Positions 15,911 to 24,119 of a stretch of DNA of 47,716 nt are shown piece by piece (position 1 is the first letter of the stretch; every line of letters begins with the position of its first letter). The notes under the pieces are model-generated. The model was not told the DNA's origin and did no database searches. It worked only from the letters and a program-made list of their open reading frames with translations. The position numbers were made by a program, and so were the translations under genes. The DNA is from Ruegeria sp. R13_0. GTDB lineage: Bacteria; Pseudomonadota; Alphaproteobacteria; Rhodobacterales; Rhodobacteraceae. The stretch lies in contig NZ_JAGHRB010000023.1 of NCBI RefSeq assembly GCF_017743995.1, positions 1 through 47,716 of the forward strand, given 5' to 3'.

Positions 15911-16114
15911 GTGATGAGCAATTCAATCGAAAGCGATACTGACAAGATCAATGACCTGCACATCTGGCAGGTCGGCCCGGGATACTATTCAGCCGTCATC
16001 TCGGTTGCCTCAACGGATCCAAGATCACCAGGCGAATACAAGAGCCTGTTAGGCGGAATTGACCTCGTGGCGCGCACCACGGTAGAAGTGAACAAAATCG
16101 TGGCGGCCACATAA
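15911..16114 (+). pseudogene. C-terminal remnant of a CDF (DmeF-like) metal efflux protein
   Basis: The 67 codons here match only the last part of cation diffusion facilitators of the DmeF/CzcD type: the segment INDLHIWQVGPGYYSAVISV corresponds to the cytoplasmic ferredoxin-like domain, and the ending TTVEVNKIV to its last strand. The membrane domain that would make up some 200 preceding residues is absent, and 15817-15910 shows no further homology I can recognise. It is therefore a truncated gene, probably left by recombination. A start codon exists, but a functional transporter cannot result. Confidence 0.7.
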
Positions 16115-16143
16115 AGGCTGCAATCACCGGGCGGACAGATGTG

Positions 16144-16497
16144 ATGAAACAGGCTTACGAGCACATGCAGAGAGTTCGCTTGGCTGCCCTCTGTCTCGCG
16201 TTGGTCGTTTGGTCCGTAACGCCATCATTCTCTCACGCACCGGCGATATTTGAGACGATCCAAGACCATCTGGAAATGGTCGAGGACCATGGCCATTCGC
16301 ATGGGTTTGAGGAAGACCTCTTCTGGGCGATGCACGGCCACAGCCACGATGTCGCGGATCATGATCACAATCAGGCGTTTCTCGCCAGTGTTCCTAGCAC
16401 TGCTCCGGAATGGCACGGAGACGAGGCTTGGCGAAGGCCTACCTCAGTACGCGGCCCTGATCGTCAGTTCCGAATAGACCGACCTCCGCGAGTTTGA
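16144..16497 (+). CDS. Small exported His-rich protein
   Basis: This 117-aa protein is of unknown function. After a positively charged start it has a hydrophobic signal segment (about residues 12-30, ending SFSHA). The mature region is packed with histidines and acids: EDHGHSHGFEEDLFWAMHGH, followed by SHDVADHDH. Such sequences bind Ni, Co, Zn or Cu. The tail is arginine-rich. ATG 16144 and GTG 16141 are both possible starts. It lies just before the HupE/UreJ-type gene and resembles small companions of metal permeases. Confidence 0.6.
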   Translation: MKQAYEHMQRVRLAALCLALVVWSVTPSFSHAPAIFETIQDHLEMVEDHGHSHGFEEDLFWAMHGHSHDVADHDHNQAFLASVPSTAPEWHGDEAWRRPTSVRGPDRQFRIDRPPRV

Positions 16498-16537
16498 TTG
16501 GTACTGCGCAGCTCACGCGCATCACTGATCAATCAAA
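16493..16537. repeat. Spaced inverted repeat before the hupE-type gene
   Basis: TTTGATTG at 16493-16500 is repeated in reverse complement (CAATCAAA) at 16530-16537, with 29 bases between. The second arm ends 20 bases before the next start codon. It could be a weak stem-loop or a regulator site. It may also be chance, given the AT-rich arms. Confidence 0.3.
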
Positions 16538-16557
16538 ATACAAAGCGGAGTTAATCC

Positions 16558-17274
16558 ATGAGAACCTTCAATGAGGGCGTCAGACGCAGTTCTAAGCGTC
16601 TCGCCTTCTTCATCCTATCCATGTTGTTGCTATCGACAAGCGCAGCATTGGCGCATGATGTTACGCCCGGCGATGCTGGCTACATCCAAGAAATCTGGGG
16701 TGTGCACATCATCCCCTTCATGTATCTCGGGGCCAAACACATGGTCACGGGCTACGACCACATCCTGTTCCTCCTCGGCGTCGTCTTCTTCCTCTATCGG
16801 TCGAAAGACGTTGCAGTCTACGTAAGCCTCTTTGCCGTGGGGCACTCAATCACGATGCTCGCAGGCGTCTGGTTCGGCTGGGGCATTAGTTCATACATTG
16901 TGGATGCCATTATCGGGCTGTCCGTTGTCTACAAGGCACTCGACAACCTAGGGGCCTATCAGCGGTGGTTCGGTTTCCAGCCTAACACCAAGGCGGCGAC
17001 TTTCATCTTCGGCTTGTTTCACGGCACCGGCTTAGCCACGAAGATATTGGACTACCAGATCGCACCAGACGGGCTTCTGCCCAACCTTCTCGCGTTCAAT
17101 GTTGGCGTCGAAATCGGGCAACTTCTGGCACTCGCAGCCATCCTCATCGTTATGGGGTACTGGCGGAAGAGCGCCAAATTTTTCGAGCAAGCCTACACTG
17201 TCAACGTCGTCATGATGACCATCGGCTTTGTGCTGATGGGATACCAACTCACCGGCTACTTCGTGGCCGCATAA
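16558..17274 (+). CDS. HupE/UreJ-family membrane protein
   Basis: This inner-membrane protein of the HupE/UreJ type is a family associated with nickel or cobalt entry. A signal-like first helix is followed by the conserved motif GAKHMVTGYDHILFLLGVVF, in which His and Asp are thought to bind the metal. Two further helices carry VGHSITML and LFHGTGLA, also typical. Length is 238 aa with about seven helices. It starts 60 bases after the His-rich peptide gene and is followed 12 bases later by the anchor protein, suggesting one unit. The island also has CopCD, so the transported metal is not certain. Confidence 0.82.
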   Translation: MRTFNEGVRRSSKRLAFFILSMLLLSTSAALAHDVTPGDAGYIQEIWGVHIIPFMYLGAKHMVTGYDHILFLLGVVFFLYRSKDVAVYVSLFAVGHSITMLAGVWFGWGISSYIVDAIIGLSVVYKALDNLGAYQRWFGFQPNTKAATFIFGLFHGTGLATKILDYQIAPDGLLPNLLAFNVGVEIGQLLALAAILIVMGYWRKSAKFFEQAYTVNVVMMTIGFVLMGYQLTGYFVAA

Positions 17275-17286
17275 GGAACAGCACAG

Positions 17287-17901
17287 ATGTTTAACGCAAA
17301 GAAACCGAGCCTCGAAGAGTTACCAAGCTCAGCCCAACTCCTTCGGTCCACCATCATCGCGGCTGTCAGCGCCGTGGCGATACTCGTTGCGGTCGTTTTG
17401 CCCGCTGAATACGGGATCGACCCAACGGGTGCAGGCCGAATGTTTGGTCTGGCTGAGATGGGTGAAATCAAGCAGGAACTGGCAGATGAAGCAGAACAAG
17501 ACCAACAGCTTCACGGGGCTGATCAGTCGTCCAGTCTATGGGATAACGTGTTCGGTCTGTTCTTTAGCACAGCACACGCTCAGGAGGCGTGGCAAGATAC
17601 AATCACGTTCACGCTCGAACCGGGGGAGTTCACCGAGATCAAGGCAACCATGGAAGAGGGAGCGACTCTCTTTTACGCGTGGGTGGCTGAAGGTGGTCGG
17701 GTCAACTTCGACCTCCATGCTCATGCGGGTGATCAAAACGTGACTTACGAGAAAGGGCGCGGTCAAAATGAAGGCGAGGGCAGTTTTGAAACTCCCTTCG
17801 CCGGGGATCACGGCTGGTTCTGGCGCAACAGGGACGATGAGCCAGTCACTGTTACGCTCAACCTAAATGGCGCTTACTCGGGCATTGTACGAAGCGAGTA
17901 A
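17287..17901 (+). CDS. Membrane-anchored periplasmic protein, partner of HupE/UreJ
   Basis: This 204-aa protein is of the kind annotated as transmembrane anchor protein beside HupE/UreJ genes. One membrane helix lies at about residues 22-42, followed by an acidic, glutamine-rich linker and a second hydrophobic patch ending AHAQ near residue 99. The C-terminal 105 residues look like a beta-rich periplasmic domain (ITFTLEPGEFTEIKATMEEG) with a conserved-looking HGWFWRN segment. There are no cysteines. The tight spacing to the HupE-type gene suggests the two proteins work together, perhaps in metal delivery, but no biochemical role is known to me. Confidence 0.65.
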   Translation: MFNAKKPSLEELPSSAQLLRSTIIAAVSAVAILVAVVLPAEYGIDPTGAGRMFGLAEMGEIKQELADEAEQDQQLHGADQSSSLWDNVFGLFFSTAHAQEAWQDTITFTLEPGEFTEIKATMEEGATLFYAWVAEGGRVNFDLHAHAGDQNVTYEKGRGQNEGEGSFETPFAGDHGWFWRNRDDEPVTVTLNLNGAYSGIVRSE

Positions 17902-17981
17902 ATGCGAAAGCTGCGCATCCGGCAACCGGGTGCGCAACATCGAAGCGGCTATTCGATGCTGCGACGTCAATGGCGGCAAAG

Positions 17982-18054
17982 TCCCGCGATTTGTGAGTTC
18001 GCAAGGCCCGTGACTTTGCTCTTGCAGCGAACGTCTGGTCTGGCGGGCCGCACC
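17982..18054 (+). repeat. Dispersed intergenic repeat, copy A
   Basis: This 73-base stretch aligns without gaps to the reverse strand of 19751-19823, with about 51 of 73 bases the same, including an uninterrupted GCAGCGAACG block and a CGGGCCGC block. It sits in the 311-base gene-free stretch 17902-18212, where I see no credible gene; the open frame at 17902-18201 lacks family resemblance and follows a stop codon directly. Confidence 0.6.
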
Positions 18055-18212
18055 GAAGCAAAAATGATCAAGGTCCAACGGCAGGAACGGGCCGGAAACA
18101 CGATCGTGGATTCCCGCTTGTTCCCAGCACCGGCAACAAGAAAGCTTCACTGCGGCCTTTTCTGCCAGCATTCTATTATTACTGTAAGATGGCATCACTG
18201 ATCATCGTCGTA

Positions 18213-18515
18213 TTAGATTTTCCGCAAGTATGCCCAAGAGACATACCCCTTTAGTTTACGAGCACGCTCCAATGAAACGCGGCACCAGCGTGTGCCACCG
18301 GTCTGCTCGCAGCTGTGAACTCGTAGTGCGGTTCCATTTGGAAGACCAACGATCACATTGAACCCTGTTCCAGGTCCGCTGCGCATTTTTAGCATGTCAC
18401 CGTCTTCGACTCCAAAAACCTCATATGGTCCCAGTGACGCCGCCGCAGCCGGCTCAACGCCCATGACGACCCCTAGGAACAAAGCCGCTAGGGGTGAGAA
18501 GATTGCATTTCGCAT
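18213..18515 (-). CDS. Exported SH3b-domain protein
   Basis: This is a 100-aa exported protein. The signal peptide runs to AAAAS at about residue 26. The rest is a single bacterial SH3 domain with the usual MRSGPGTGFNVIVGLPNGT core and a C-terminal GYVSWAYLRKI strand. Such domains bind cell-wall peptides or act as periplasmic modules; alone, its partner is unknown. Two cysteines (HSCEQTGGTRWC) could form a disulfide. A ribosome site AGGACATCAAG precedes the ATG. It is not obviously in an operon. Confidence 0.8.
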   Translation of the reverse strand: MRNAIFSPLAALFLGVVMGVEPAAAASLGPYEVFGVEDGDMLKMRSGPGTGFNVIVGLPNGTALRVHSCEQTGGTRWCRVSLERARKLKGYVSWAYLRKI

Positions 18516-18617
18516 CTTGATGTCCTGCTTGTTGCCTCAACTACAATCGTAGCAATTCGGGTCACCAGAAGGAACAACTCCCAGAAAGAAATGTACGTGA
18601 TACCAAAGCCTAAACCC

Positions 18618-19010
18618 CTACATATCTTCCAATTGGTGGGGAACCCTGGCCCAGTTAGGGGCATCTTTCACAAAAACCTTTTTCGATGGGCTGAAGTTGT
18701 TTGGTTCATCCAGTGTCCCAGCTGCAATGCTCGTCAATCCGAAGGCTGTCAGACCCCACAAGCCTGACCCGCAGGTACCGCAGAAATGCTTGATAACAGG
18801 TCGGCCTTCCTTTGAGGTCTTCTCAAAGGTCTGTGGTTTGCCCTTCAATAGCTGTAGATTTTCTGACTTTATCATGTACCCGGCGTAGCCATCTGTACCG
18901 GTCATCGATAGGCAATCTCTGCAAAAACACATGAGTTGCAGTACCGCTTCACCAGTGATCCGGTAACGCACTTCACCACAGAAGCACCCACCTTCCAATG
19001 ATTGTGCCAT
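18618..19010 (-). CDS. GFA-family zinc-binding protein
   Basis: This is a 130-aa cytoplasmic protein of the GFA family (named after glutathione-dependent formaldehyde-activating enzyme). The zinc cysteines are in the expected places: GGCFCGEVRY near the start, CFCRDC at about residues 28-33 and HFCGTCGSGL near residue 75. Most members have unknown substrates, so the formaldehyde role should not be assumed. It appears to be a single-gene unit, 102 bases upstream of the SH3b gene on the same strand. Confidence 0.85.
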   Translation of the reverse strand: MAQSLEGGCFCGEVRYRITGEAVLQLMCFCRDCLSMTGTDGYAGYMIKSENLQLLKGKPQTFEKTSKEGRPVIKHFCGTCGSGLWGLTAFGLTSIAAGTLDEPNNFSPSKKVFVKDAPNWARVPHQLEDM

Positions 19011-19315
19011 GATCGTTCATCCCTCTATGTCCACTGGGAAGAGTAGTGAACATCGTATGCGCCCTAATCTGAGGCGGCAACATTTACACATTGTTTCTGG
19101 CTACCTCACGCGGAATTTCATCCTCTGACTAAATGCGGCAGTTCCCGGCCGTGAAAAATTCTCTTCTGCGTGAGTACGGTCGTTAAAGAGAGAAAACTGT
19201 GCGGATGTCCGCTCAGTAGATGTAGGTCCGTTCCATTGAGGATCAGAATCCATTCCGACGAATGGATCTTGCAAAGTCATTGGACAGACGGTCTGAATTG
19301 ACCGACAATCACATC
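19011..19315. other. Gene-free stretch with a hairpin before the WGR gene
   Basis: No gene is visible in these 305 bases. A perfect 8-bp inverted repeat, ATCCATTC-CGAC-GAATGGAT, lies at 19248-19267, 48 bases before the WGR start. It could be an operator or an RNA hairpin; there is no T-run. The promoter of the divergent GFA gene must also lie here, but I see no clear boxes. Confidence 0.4.
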
Positions 19316-19507
19316 ATGGAGCTGACGGCAACCACACCTGTCCACCTGATCCATGTGGATCCAGACGTCAACATGGCGCGGTTCTATGGAATAGAGTTGC
19401 AGCCGACGCTGTTTGGGGAAGTGACTGTGTTTCGCACCTGGGGACGTATCGGCACAAACGGGCAAGCCATGATGGTACGAACAGACAGCTCATTGATTGG
19501 GCGCTGA
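19316..19507 (+). CDS. Truncated stand-alone WGR-domain protein
   Basis: WGR domains are named for a Trp-Gly-Arg motif, seen here as RTWGRIGTNGQAMM; members occur in poly(ADP-ribose) polymerases and as small bacterial proteins, and bind nucleic acid in the known cases. The N-terminal half is intact (MARFYGIELQPTLFGEVTVF), but the protein stops eight residues after GQAMM, so the usual last helix is missing. I chose ATG 19316 because it brings the protein start to just before the domain; a longer frame starts at 19262. At 63 aa it is probably a decayed gene, although a minimal domain is possible. Confidence 0.55.
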   Translation: MELTATTPVHLIHVDPDVNMARFYGIELQPTLFGEVTVFRTWGRIGTNGQAMMVRTDSSLIGR

Positions 19508-20113
19508 CGACGGAATGAACACAGCTTTTGTTTGCGCTACTTCCTGTTATTAAACGAGAACGCAATACCCACCCGGAAATCCCATTCCATTCTATTGTCC
19601 GCGGAACGATTGTGAATTTGAAACCGCAAAGCAGATCGTTGTGAGTTAATAGGAAGTGGCACAGGAAATAGTATCGAAGTCTAAGCTGCGCCAGATTTAC
19701 CTCGCATGTGCGGCCCTAACCGGACCTTCACCCCGTAATCTCGATGCTGCGGCGCGGCCCGTCGACCCTGCCGTTCGCTGCGAGCGCAAAATCAAAGGCT
19801 GCCTGGACTCGCGAAATGCGGGACAACTCTGCCGTTGGTAGCACAACAACCGATGTTTGGTTCCGCGAGCCACAAACCGCAAGGCCTTGATCGAGGTATC
19901 GTACTGAGCCCGCAGCCCAATGCCCCCTGTGCCGTTCAAGCAGGCTGATCAGAGCTATTGTGGGCCCGCCGCTTTTTGAACCAAGTACAGACTGTACCAA
20001 GTCTCGGTATCTTTAATGCCGATTGATTTCTTACATACGTAGGCTGAGAAAGCCCCCTGCACGTCACAAATAAAGCCCTTTTGACAATAGCTTTACATTT
20101 TTCTCCTCAAATA
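19508..20113. other. 606-base gene-free stretch
   Basis: I see no gene that I can support. Open frames on both strands here (for example 19728-20000 reverse) have no family resemblance and run across repeat copy B (19751-19823). The right end is AT-rich, with TTGACA at 20081-20086, close to the 3' end of the aldolase gene. The stretch looks like decayed or repeat-derived DNA. Confidence 0.45.
19751..19823 (-). repeat. Dispersed intergenic repeat, copy B
   Basis: This is the reverse-strand partner of 17982-18054, about 70 percent identical over 73 ungapped bases. The two copies are inverted relative to each other and lie 1.7 kb apart, on either side of the SH3b, GFA and WGR genes. Confidence 0.6.
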
Positions 20114-20794
20114 CTAGCCGCGCGGCAGTGCGATGTCGTTGCTACCTTCAGGCTCTGGTCCAAGGCCATAATCCATTCGTTGCATCTGATCGATCACACG
20201 TGACATTTCTTCATTTGACAAAACCGGCGGTTCCCCAAGCGGTAGCGCTTGCACATAAAGTCGAGACAAAGTCTCAACTTCTGTCGCCAACCAAAGGGTC
20301 TTGTCCAGTGTCTTGCCGATCGCGATCTGCCCGTGTTGAGCCAACAGACACGCAGTTCTGCCTTTGAGCGCCGCCAGCACCGCCTCGGATAGCTCTTGCG
20401 TCCCAAACGTAGCATATTCGGCACAGGGGATGGTCGTTCCGCCAGCCACTCCGACCATGTAGTGGAAAGCCGGGATCTGGCGGTGATGACAGGCAAGGGT
20501 CGTTGCGTAGATCGAGTGGCAATGCAACACGACATCGATGTCCGGGCGGGCTTTCAGGATATCGCGATGGAAACGCCATTCAGATGATGGCCTGCGCCCG
20601 ACATAAGTGCCTTCGAAATCCATCTCCACCAAATCGTCGAGAATCATCTTTTCATAAGGCAAAGACGACGGTGTTATCAGGAACCCATCCCCGAGACGGA
20701 CCGACAAATTTCCGGCCGTGCCCTGATTGATCCCAGTGGAGTTCATTTTCAGACATGTCTCAACCATACGCTCGCGCAGATCTTGTTCAGTCAT
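20114..20794 (-). CDS. Class II aldolase, L-fuculose-1-phosphate aldolase type
   Basis: This zinc enzyme cleaves a ketose 1-phosphate into dihydroxyacetone phosphate and an aldehyde. The zinc and catalytic residues match E. coli FucA with an offset of one: Glu72 (SSEWRFH), His91 and His93 (LHCHS) and His154 (AQHG). The phosphate-binding segment GTAGNLSVR and TPSSLPYE are intact. Length is 226 aa. A GGAGG site precedes the start. It is the last gene of the operon and overlaps the kinase gene by eight bases. The expected substrate is the phosphorylated product of that kinase; which ketose is not decided by sequence. Confidence 0.85.
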   Translation of the reverse strand: MTEQDLRERMVETCLKMNSTGINQGTAGNLSVRLGDGFLITPSSLPYEKMILDDLVEMDFEGTYVGRRPSSEWRFHRDILKARPDIDVVLHCHSIYATTLACHHRQIPAFHYMVGVAGGTTIPCAEYATFGTQELSEAVLAALKGRTACLLAQHGQIAIGKTLDKTLWLATEVETLSRLYVQALPLGEPPVLSNEEMSRVIDQMQRMDYGLGPEPEGSNDIALPRG

Positions 20795-22214
20795 AAGGTT
20801 GGCCTCCTTGTCGATTTGCAGCCTCGCGCCATTGCGTCGCGTATTCCGTCAGGCCCGGCAGTACAACAGACCGGACCGGTTCAAGCGTCAGAGGCGGCGG
20901 TGGGCTACCAGACGCCCTGCATGCGAGTTGCAACGCACCCGCGACAACACCATGAGTTTCATGCGACGCTTCCGTGCGAAGGCCCGGACGCAAGGCCGCG
21001 ACGATTTGCGCGTACATTGGGTCCTTCAGAAACGTCCCATCCAAGATGAGCCTTGAGCCTCCGTTCAAGACATCAGTGCAGGTGACTGTTAGCAAAGCCG
21101 AATGCAGAACCGCAAGAGCCGCGCGCTCAGCTTGGTTTGCGGGAGAAGCACCAACAATATGACCTCGCCTGGCTGAGCAGGGGAACTGCCCGTCATTGTC
21201 ACCAAAACTCGGCATCGCCATCGTACCCCGCGTGATCAGTCGCGCCACATCCTTTTGCTTGACAACTTCATCGCTGGTGTCTGCTCCGGCAATCGCCGAA
21301 AACTCTCGCCCACCCATCGTCAGTGCCCCACCGATCGGGTTGCCATCCATATCTGCGTTAATCGTGGTACCAAGTGATTGATCAAGTTTTTCGGTTTCAA
21401 CGTCACGCGACAAAGCGACAACCCAGGTTCCAGTAGAAACCAGGGTAAAATCCTTAACCTGCGCGGCCAGATAGCGAAAAAAGTTGGCCGTAGAGTCATG
21501 TGCGCCGGTCAACACCACCATATCCTGAGGTAAGTCAAATCGCTGCACAAGGTCCTCGCGCACCGGTCCGAGAGGGTCCCAGGCCGCCTTGAATGCTGGC
21601 ATAAGTGTTTCCCAACCTCGCTCCAGAACAATCGGCGTCCACCGTCGCTGCGGCACATTCCACAGATGCGACTGCGCCCCCATAGCCGAGTATTCAGAGG
21701 CCGCGACTCCGGTCAGCCACCAACCCCAGAATTGCGCGATGTTCAGAAAGTGGCGAGCGTTGCGAAACTCTGTCGGGTATGTGCGTTCCATCCAAAGCAA
21801 CTGACGCGCTGCATGCGTGGATGCCATCATCACCGGGCTGCCGCGATCCTCAAAGGTTCCCGCTTTCTTTCGATATTCTGCATCAATGTCAGCAGGGCAT
21901 GCCTGCTCATAATCGATCATCGGCAAGGCTTGTCCCGCACCGGCGTCGTCTGGGTCCGAGCCCACAAGTACCCCACCTGACCCATGTCCGACCGGAACAA
22001 TCATCCGGATTGGATGCCGCTTGCAAAGCTCTGCAAGCGTTGTGATCAACCAGATCGAAGCGCCTTCCAAATCATGGTATCGCCAAGTCTGACCCTCCAG
22101 AACCGAGTTTGGGGTCGACCGACTCTCAAGCAAAGTGCCGTCCTTGCTAGCAACCCAGAGCTCAATGTTGGTTTTGCCAACATCGATAACAGCGATATCA
22201 CCTATTCCGGTCAA
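20787..22214 (-). CDS. FGGY-family carbohydrate kinase, rhamnulokinase/fuculokinase-like
   Basis: This cytoplasmic kinase should phosphorylate a ketose using ATP. The N-terminal ATPase motif is AVIDVGKTN, and the catalytic region has VVLTGAHDSTANFF with Asp in the usual place; the second domain has DVLNGGSRLILDGTFLKDP. The overall style recalls rhizobial RhaK more than enteric RhaB. Length is 475 aa. The start appears to be TTG: an in-frame stop lies four codons upstream and no ATG or GTG is available near the first strand. The ribosome site is weak, so expression may depend on the upstream gene, whose stop is 61 bases away. Confidence 0.82.
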   Translation of the reverse strand: MTGIGDIAVIDVGKTNIELWVASKDGTLLESRSTPNSVLEGQTWRYHDLEGASIWLITTLAELCKRHPIRMIVPVGHGSGGVLVGSDPDDAGAGQALPMIDYEQACPADIDAEYRKKAGTFEDRGSPVMMASTHAARQLLWMERTYPTEFRNARHFLNIAQFWGWWLTGVAASEYSAMGAQSHLWNVPQRRWTPIVLERGWETLMPAFKAAWDPLGPVREDLVQRFDLPQDMVVLTGAHDSTANFFRYLAAQVKDFTLVSTGTWVVALSRDVETEKLDQSLGTTINADMDGNPIGGALTMGGREFSAIAGADTSDEVVKQKDVARLITRGTMAMPSFGDNDGQFPCSARRGHIVGASPANQAERAALAVLHSALLTVTCTDVLNGGSRLILDGTFLKDPMYAQIVAALRPGLRTEASHETHGVVAGALQLACRASGSPPPPLTLEPVRSVVLPGLTEYATQWREAANRQGGQPYD

Positions 22215-22275
22215 AAGTTTAGCCCGTCAGCGACTACACAGCATCCTACATCCCCAACTGAACCTGCTGCCGTCA

Positions 22276-23130
22276 TCATATAAGGCGGTACTGAGCCGCC
22301 TTGTTCCTGAGGAACGGCAACCCTTTGTCCATAACGTCTTCGAAGGAAGGGGCAACAGGCCGCCACACAGCAAGACCGTACCCAATCTGAGGGGGCATGT
22401 TGATGAAACTTTCCATCGCAAGCCCCCCCTTGAAGCCAATCGCGGCCAGCGTCGCGTAGATTTCGTCCCAGTCACAGGTCCCCTCGCCCGGTGTGCCGCG
22501 GTCGCTTTCCGACAAATGAATGTAGCGCAAGTGTTCTCGTGCATCGAGGATACCGTTGCCCGCGCCCTTTTCTTCGATATTCATGTGATACGTGTCGAGA
22601 TGGATGAAGATGTTGTCGACCCCCACCTTTTCGATCATGTCGACCGCCTGCCAGCCTGTATTGATCAAATGGTTCTCGTAGCGATTTACCGGCTCAATCC
22701 CAAAGGCGATCCCAAGGGTCTTGGCATGTTTCGCGGCCCCCTCCAAAGCCCGAGCAATATTATCGTATTCTGCCTGTGTGGGTGGGACACCTGTGCGTTC
22801 TCCAATGCCGCCATAAGTCACGCCGGAAAGGGCTTCGGCACCCATGTTACTGGCCATGTTCATAGCGTCGACAAGGTGCTCGATTGCGCCGTCTGGATTG
22901 ACTGACGCCCAGTGTTGTTCGGGCAGTCCGAGCGAGCAAACCGCTCGCATTTCGTGTTTCTCGAGCAAGTCGCGCGTGTGAGCCGCATCCACAACGGCGG
23001 TATCCAGCAATGCAATCTCGATGAAATCCATCTGGTAGGCAGCCGCAGCGGGTATCGTCCGCTCGGCCCCATCACGATCCCAATGCATGGTCCACATGCT
23101 GGTATGTACGCCGAAACCTTCCATGATCAT
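22276..23130 (-). CDS. Ketose 3-epimerase (D-tagatose/D-psicose 3-epimerase family)
   Basis: This TIM-barrel metalloenzyme is predicted to invert C3 of a free ketose. The four metal ligands known for Pseudomonas cichorii D-tagatose 3-epimerase (Glu152, Asp185, His211, Glu246) are all found here with one constant offset of six: Glu146 (GIEPVNRYE), Asp179 (HLDTYHMNIEE), His205 (IHLSES) and Glu240 (AMESF). The constant spacing argues for this family rather than generic sugar isomerases. Length is 284 aa. The ATG at 23130 overlaps the permease stop as ATGA; another ATG two codons later is better spaced from AAGAGGG. Confidence 0.85.
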   Translation of the reverse strand: MIMEGFGVHTSMWTMHWDRDGAERTIPAAAAYQMDFIEIALLDTAVVDAAHTRDLLEKHEMRAVCSLGLPEQHWASVNPDGAIEHLVDAMNMASNMGAEALSGVTYGGIGERTGVPPTQAEYDNIARALEGAAKHAKTLGIAFGIEPVNRYENHLINTGWQAVDMIEKVGVDNIFIHLDTYHMNIEEKGAGNGILDAREHLRYIHLSESDRGTPGEGTCDWDEIYATLAAIGFKGGLAMESFINMPPQIGYGLAVWRPVAPSFEDVMDKGLPFLRNKAAQYRLI

Positions 23131-24119
23131 GTCCCTCTTCGTCGTTTGTTTCGCCACCGTTCACCAACCCAGCGCAGCGCCATCACGCCAATCAGAAACA
23201 ACCCCCAGACAGCGGTGGACAAATGTTGGTTGGCGCCGATCAGGTTCAAACCTGATGAAAGTGCTTGCAGGATAATCAAAGCCAGAACCACCGGCAGAAC
23301 ACGCCCAAAACCGCCAAATGGATCGATGCCGCCCAGGAAACAAGCCAGCACTGTCACCAGCAGTAGGGCCTCGCCATGGCCAACTCGGACAGAATTGAAA
23401 CGCGCCGCCATCAAAATCCCGGCAACGGCGCATATCATGCCCGAAATCGCGTAGATCAAGACAAGTGTCCGGCGCGTATGCAGGCCGGAATATTCAGACG
23501 CCTGGATATTCGAACCGATCATGTAGACCGAGAACCCGTGGCGTGATCGTCTTAGCATGATATGCCACATGAGCGCGGCCACCAGAAAGACTATCATCGG
23601 AACTGGAACACCCATAACGCTGCCATGGCCCAGTACGTTCATGTACTCTGGAAATCCCGATATGTCTCCTCCGCGCGTCAGAAACTCACCCAACCCACGT
23701 AGGAAGATCATCATGGCAAGCGATACCAGAATGGGATGTGCTCCGACATAAGCCACGACGACGCCCATGACAGCGCCCGAAGCAGCACCGGCCAGCAAGG
23801 CAAGCGCCGCTCCCAGCACGAAAGCCCCCGGTCCAGCCTCGGCTCCCCCAAATTGTATCAAAACCCAAGCCAGTGCGAGACCCGATATGTTGGCTTGAAA
23901 GATGATGGCAAGGTTCAGCCCCCCCGAAAGAATCGGCACAAGCATTGCCAGTGTCAGCAACCCCAAGACCGGCATCTGAAACGCCATCGAGCGCAAGTTG
24001 GCACCTGTCAGAAACAAAGGCGTCGCGAAGGAAAACGCCAGAAAAACCAAGCCGAGAAAGACAAGAAGGGGCAAGGTTTCCGCACCAAATGCCGCGTTCA
24101 ATTTGTCGCGCAAGCTCAT
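23127..24119 (-). CDS. Ribose-type sugar ABC transporter permease
   Basis: This is an inner-membrane permease of the RbsC/AraH class with about ten hydrophobic helices and a typical conserved loop near the C-terminus (VTVLACFLGGIDPFGGFG). It forms the channel together with the second permease encoded just upstream. I chose ATG 24119 (MSLRDKLNAAFG) because it overlaps the stop of the upstream permease and the preceding 151 residues of the longer frame are polar, cysteine-rich and unlike a permease. Length is 330 aa. Confidence 0.87.
   Translation of the reverse strand: MSLRDKLNAAFGAETLPLLVFLGLVFLAFSFATPLFLTGANLRSMAFQMPVLGLLTLAMLVPILSGGLNLAIIFQANISGLALAWVLIQFGGAEAGPGAFVLGAALALLAGAASGAVMGVVVAYVGAHPILVSLAMMIFLRGLGEFLTRGGDISGFPEYMNVLGHGSVMGVPVPMIVFLVAALMWHIMLRRSRHGFSVYMIGSNIQASEYSGLHTRRTLVLIYAISGMICAVAGILMAARFNSVRVGHGEALLLVTVLACFLGGIDPFGGFGRVLPVVLALIILQALSSGLNLIGANQHLSTAVWGLFLIGVMALRWVGERWRNKRRRGT

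Noticed and set aside
15157..15963. 268-codon reverse-strand frame across copD and the second cytochrome
   Set aside because: It lies opposite two well-supported genes and shows no domain.
17902..18201. 99-codon frame directly after the anchor protein
   Set aside because: It runs through repeat copy A, has no ribosome site of note and no protein family resemblance; treated as repeat DNA.
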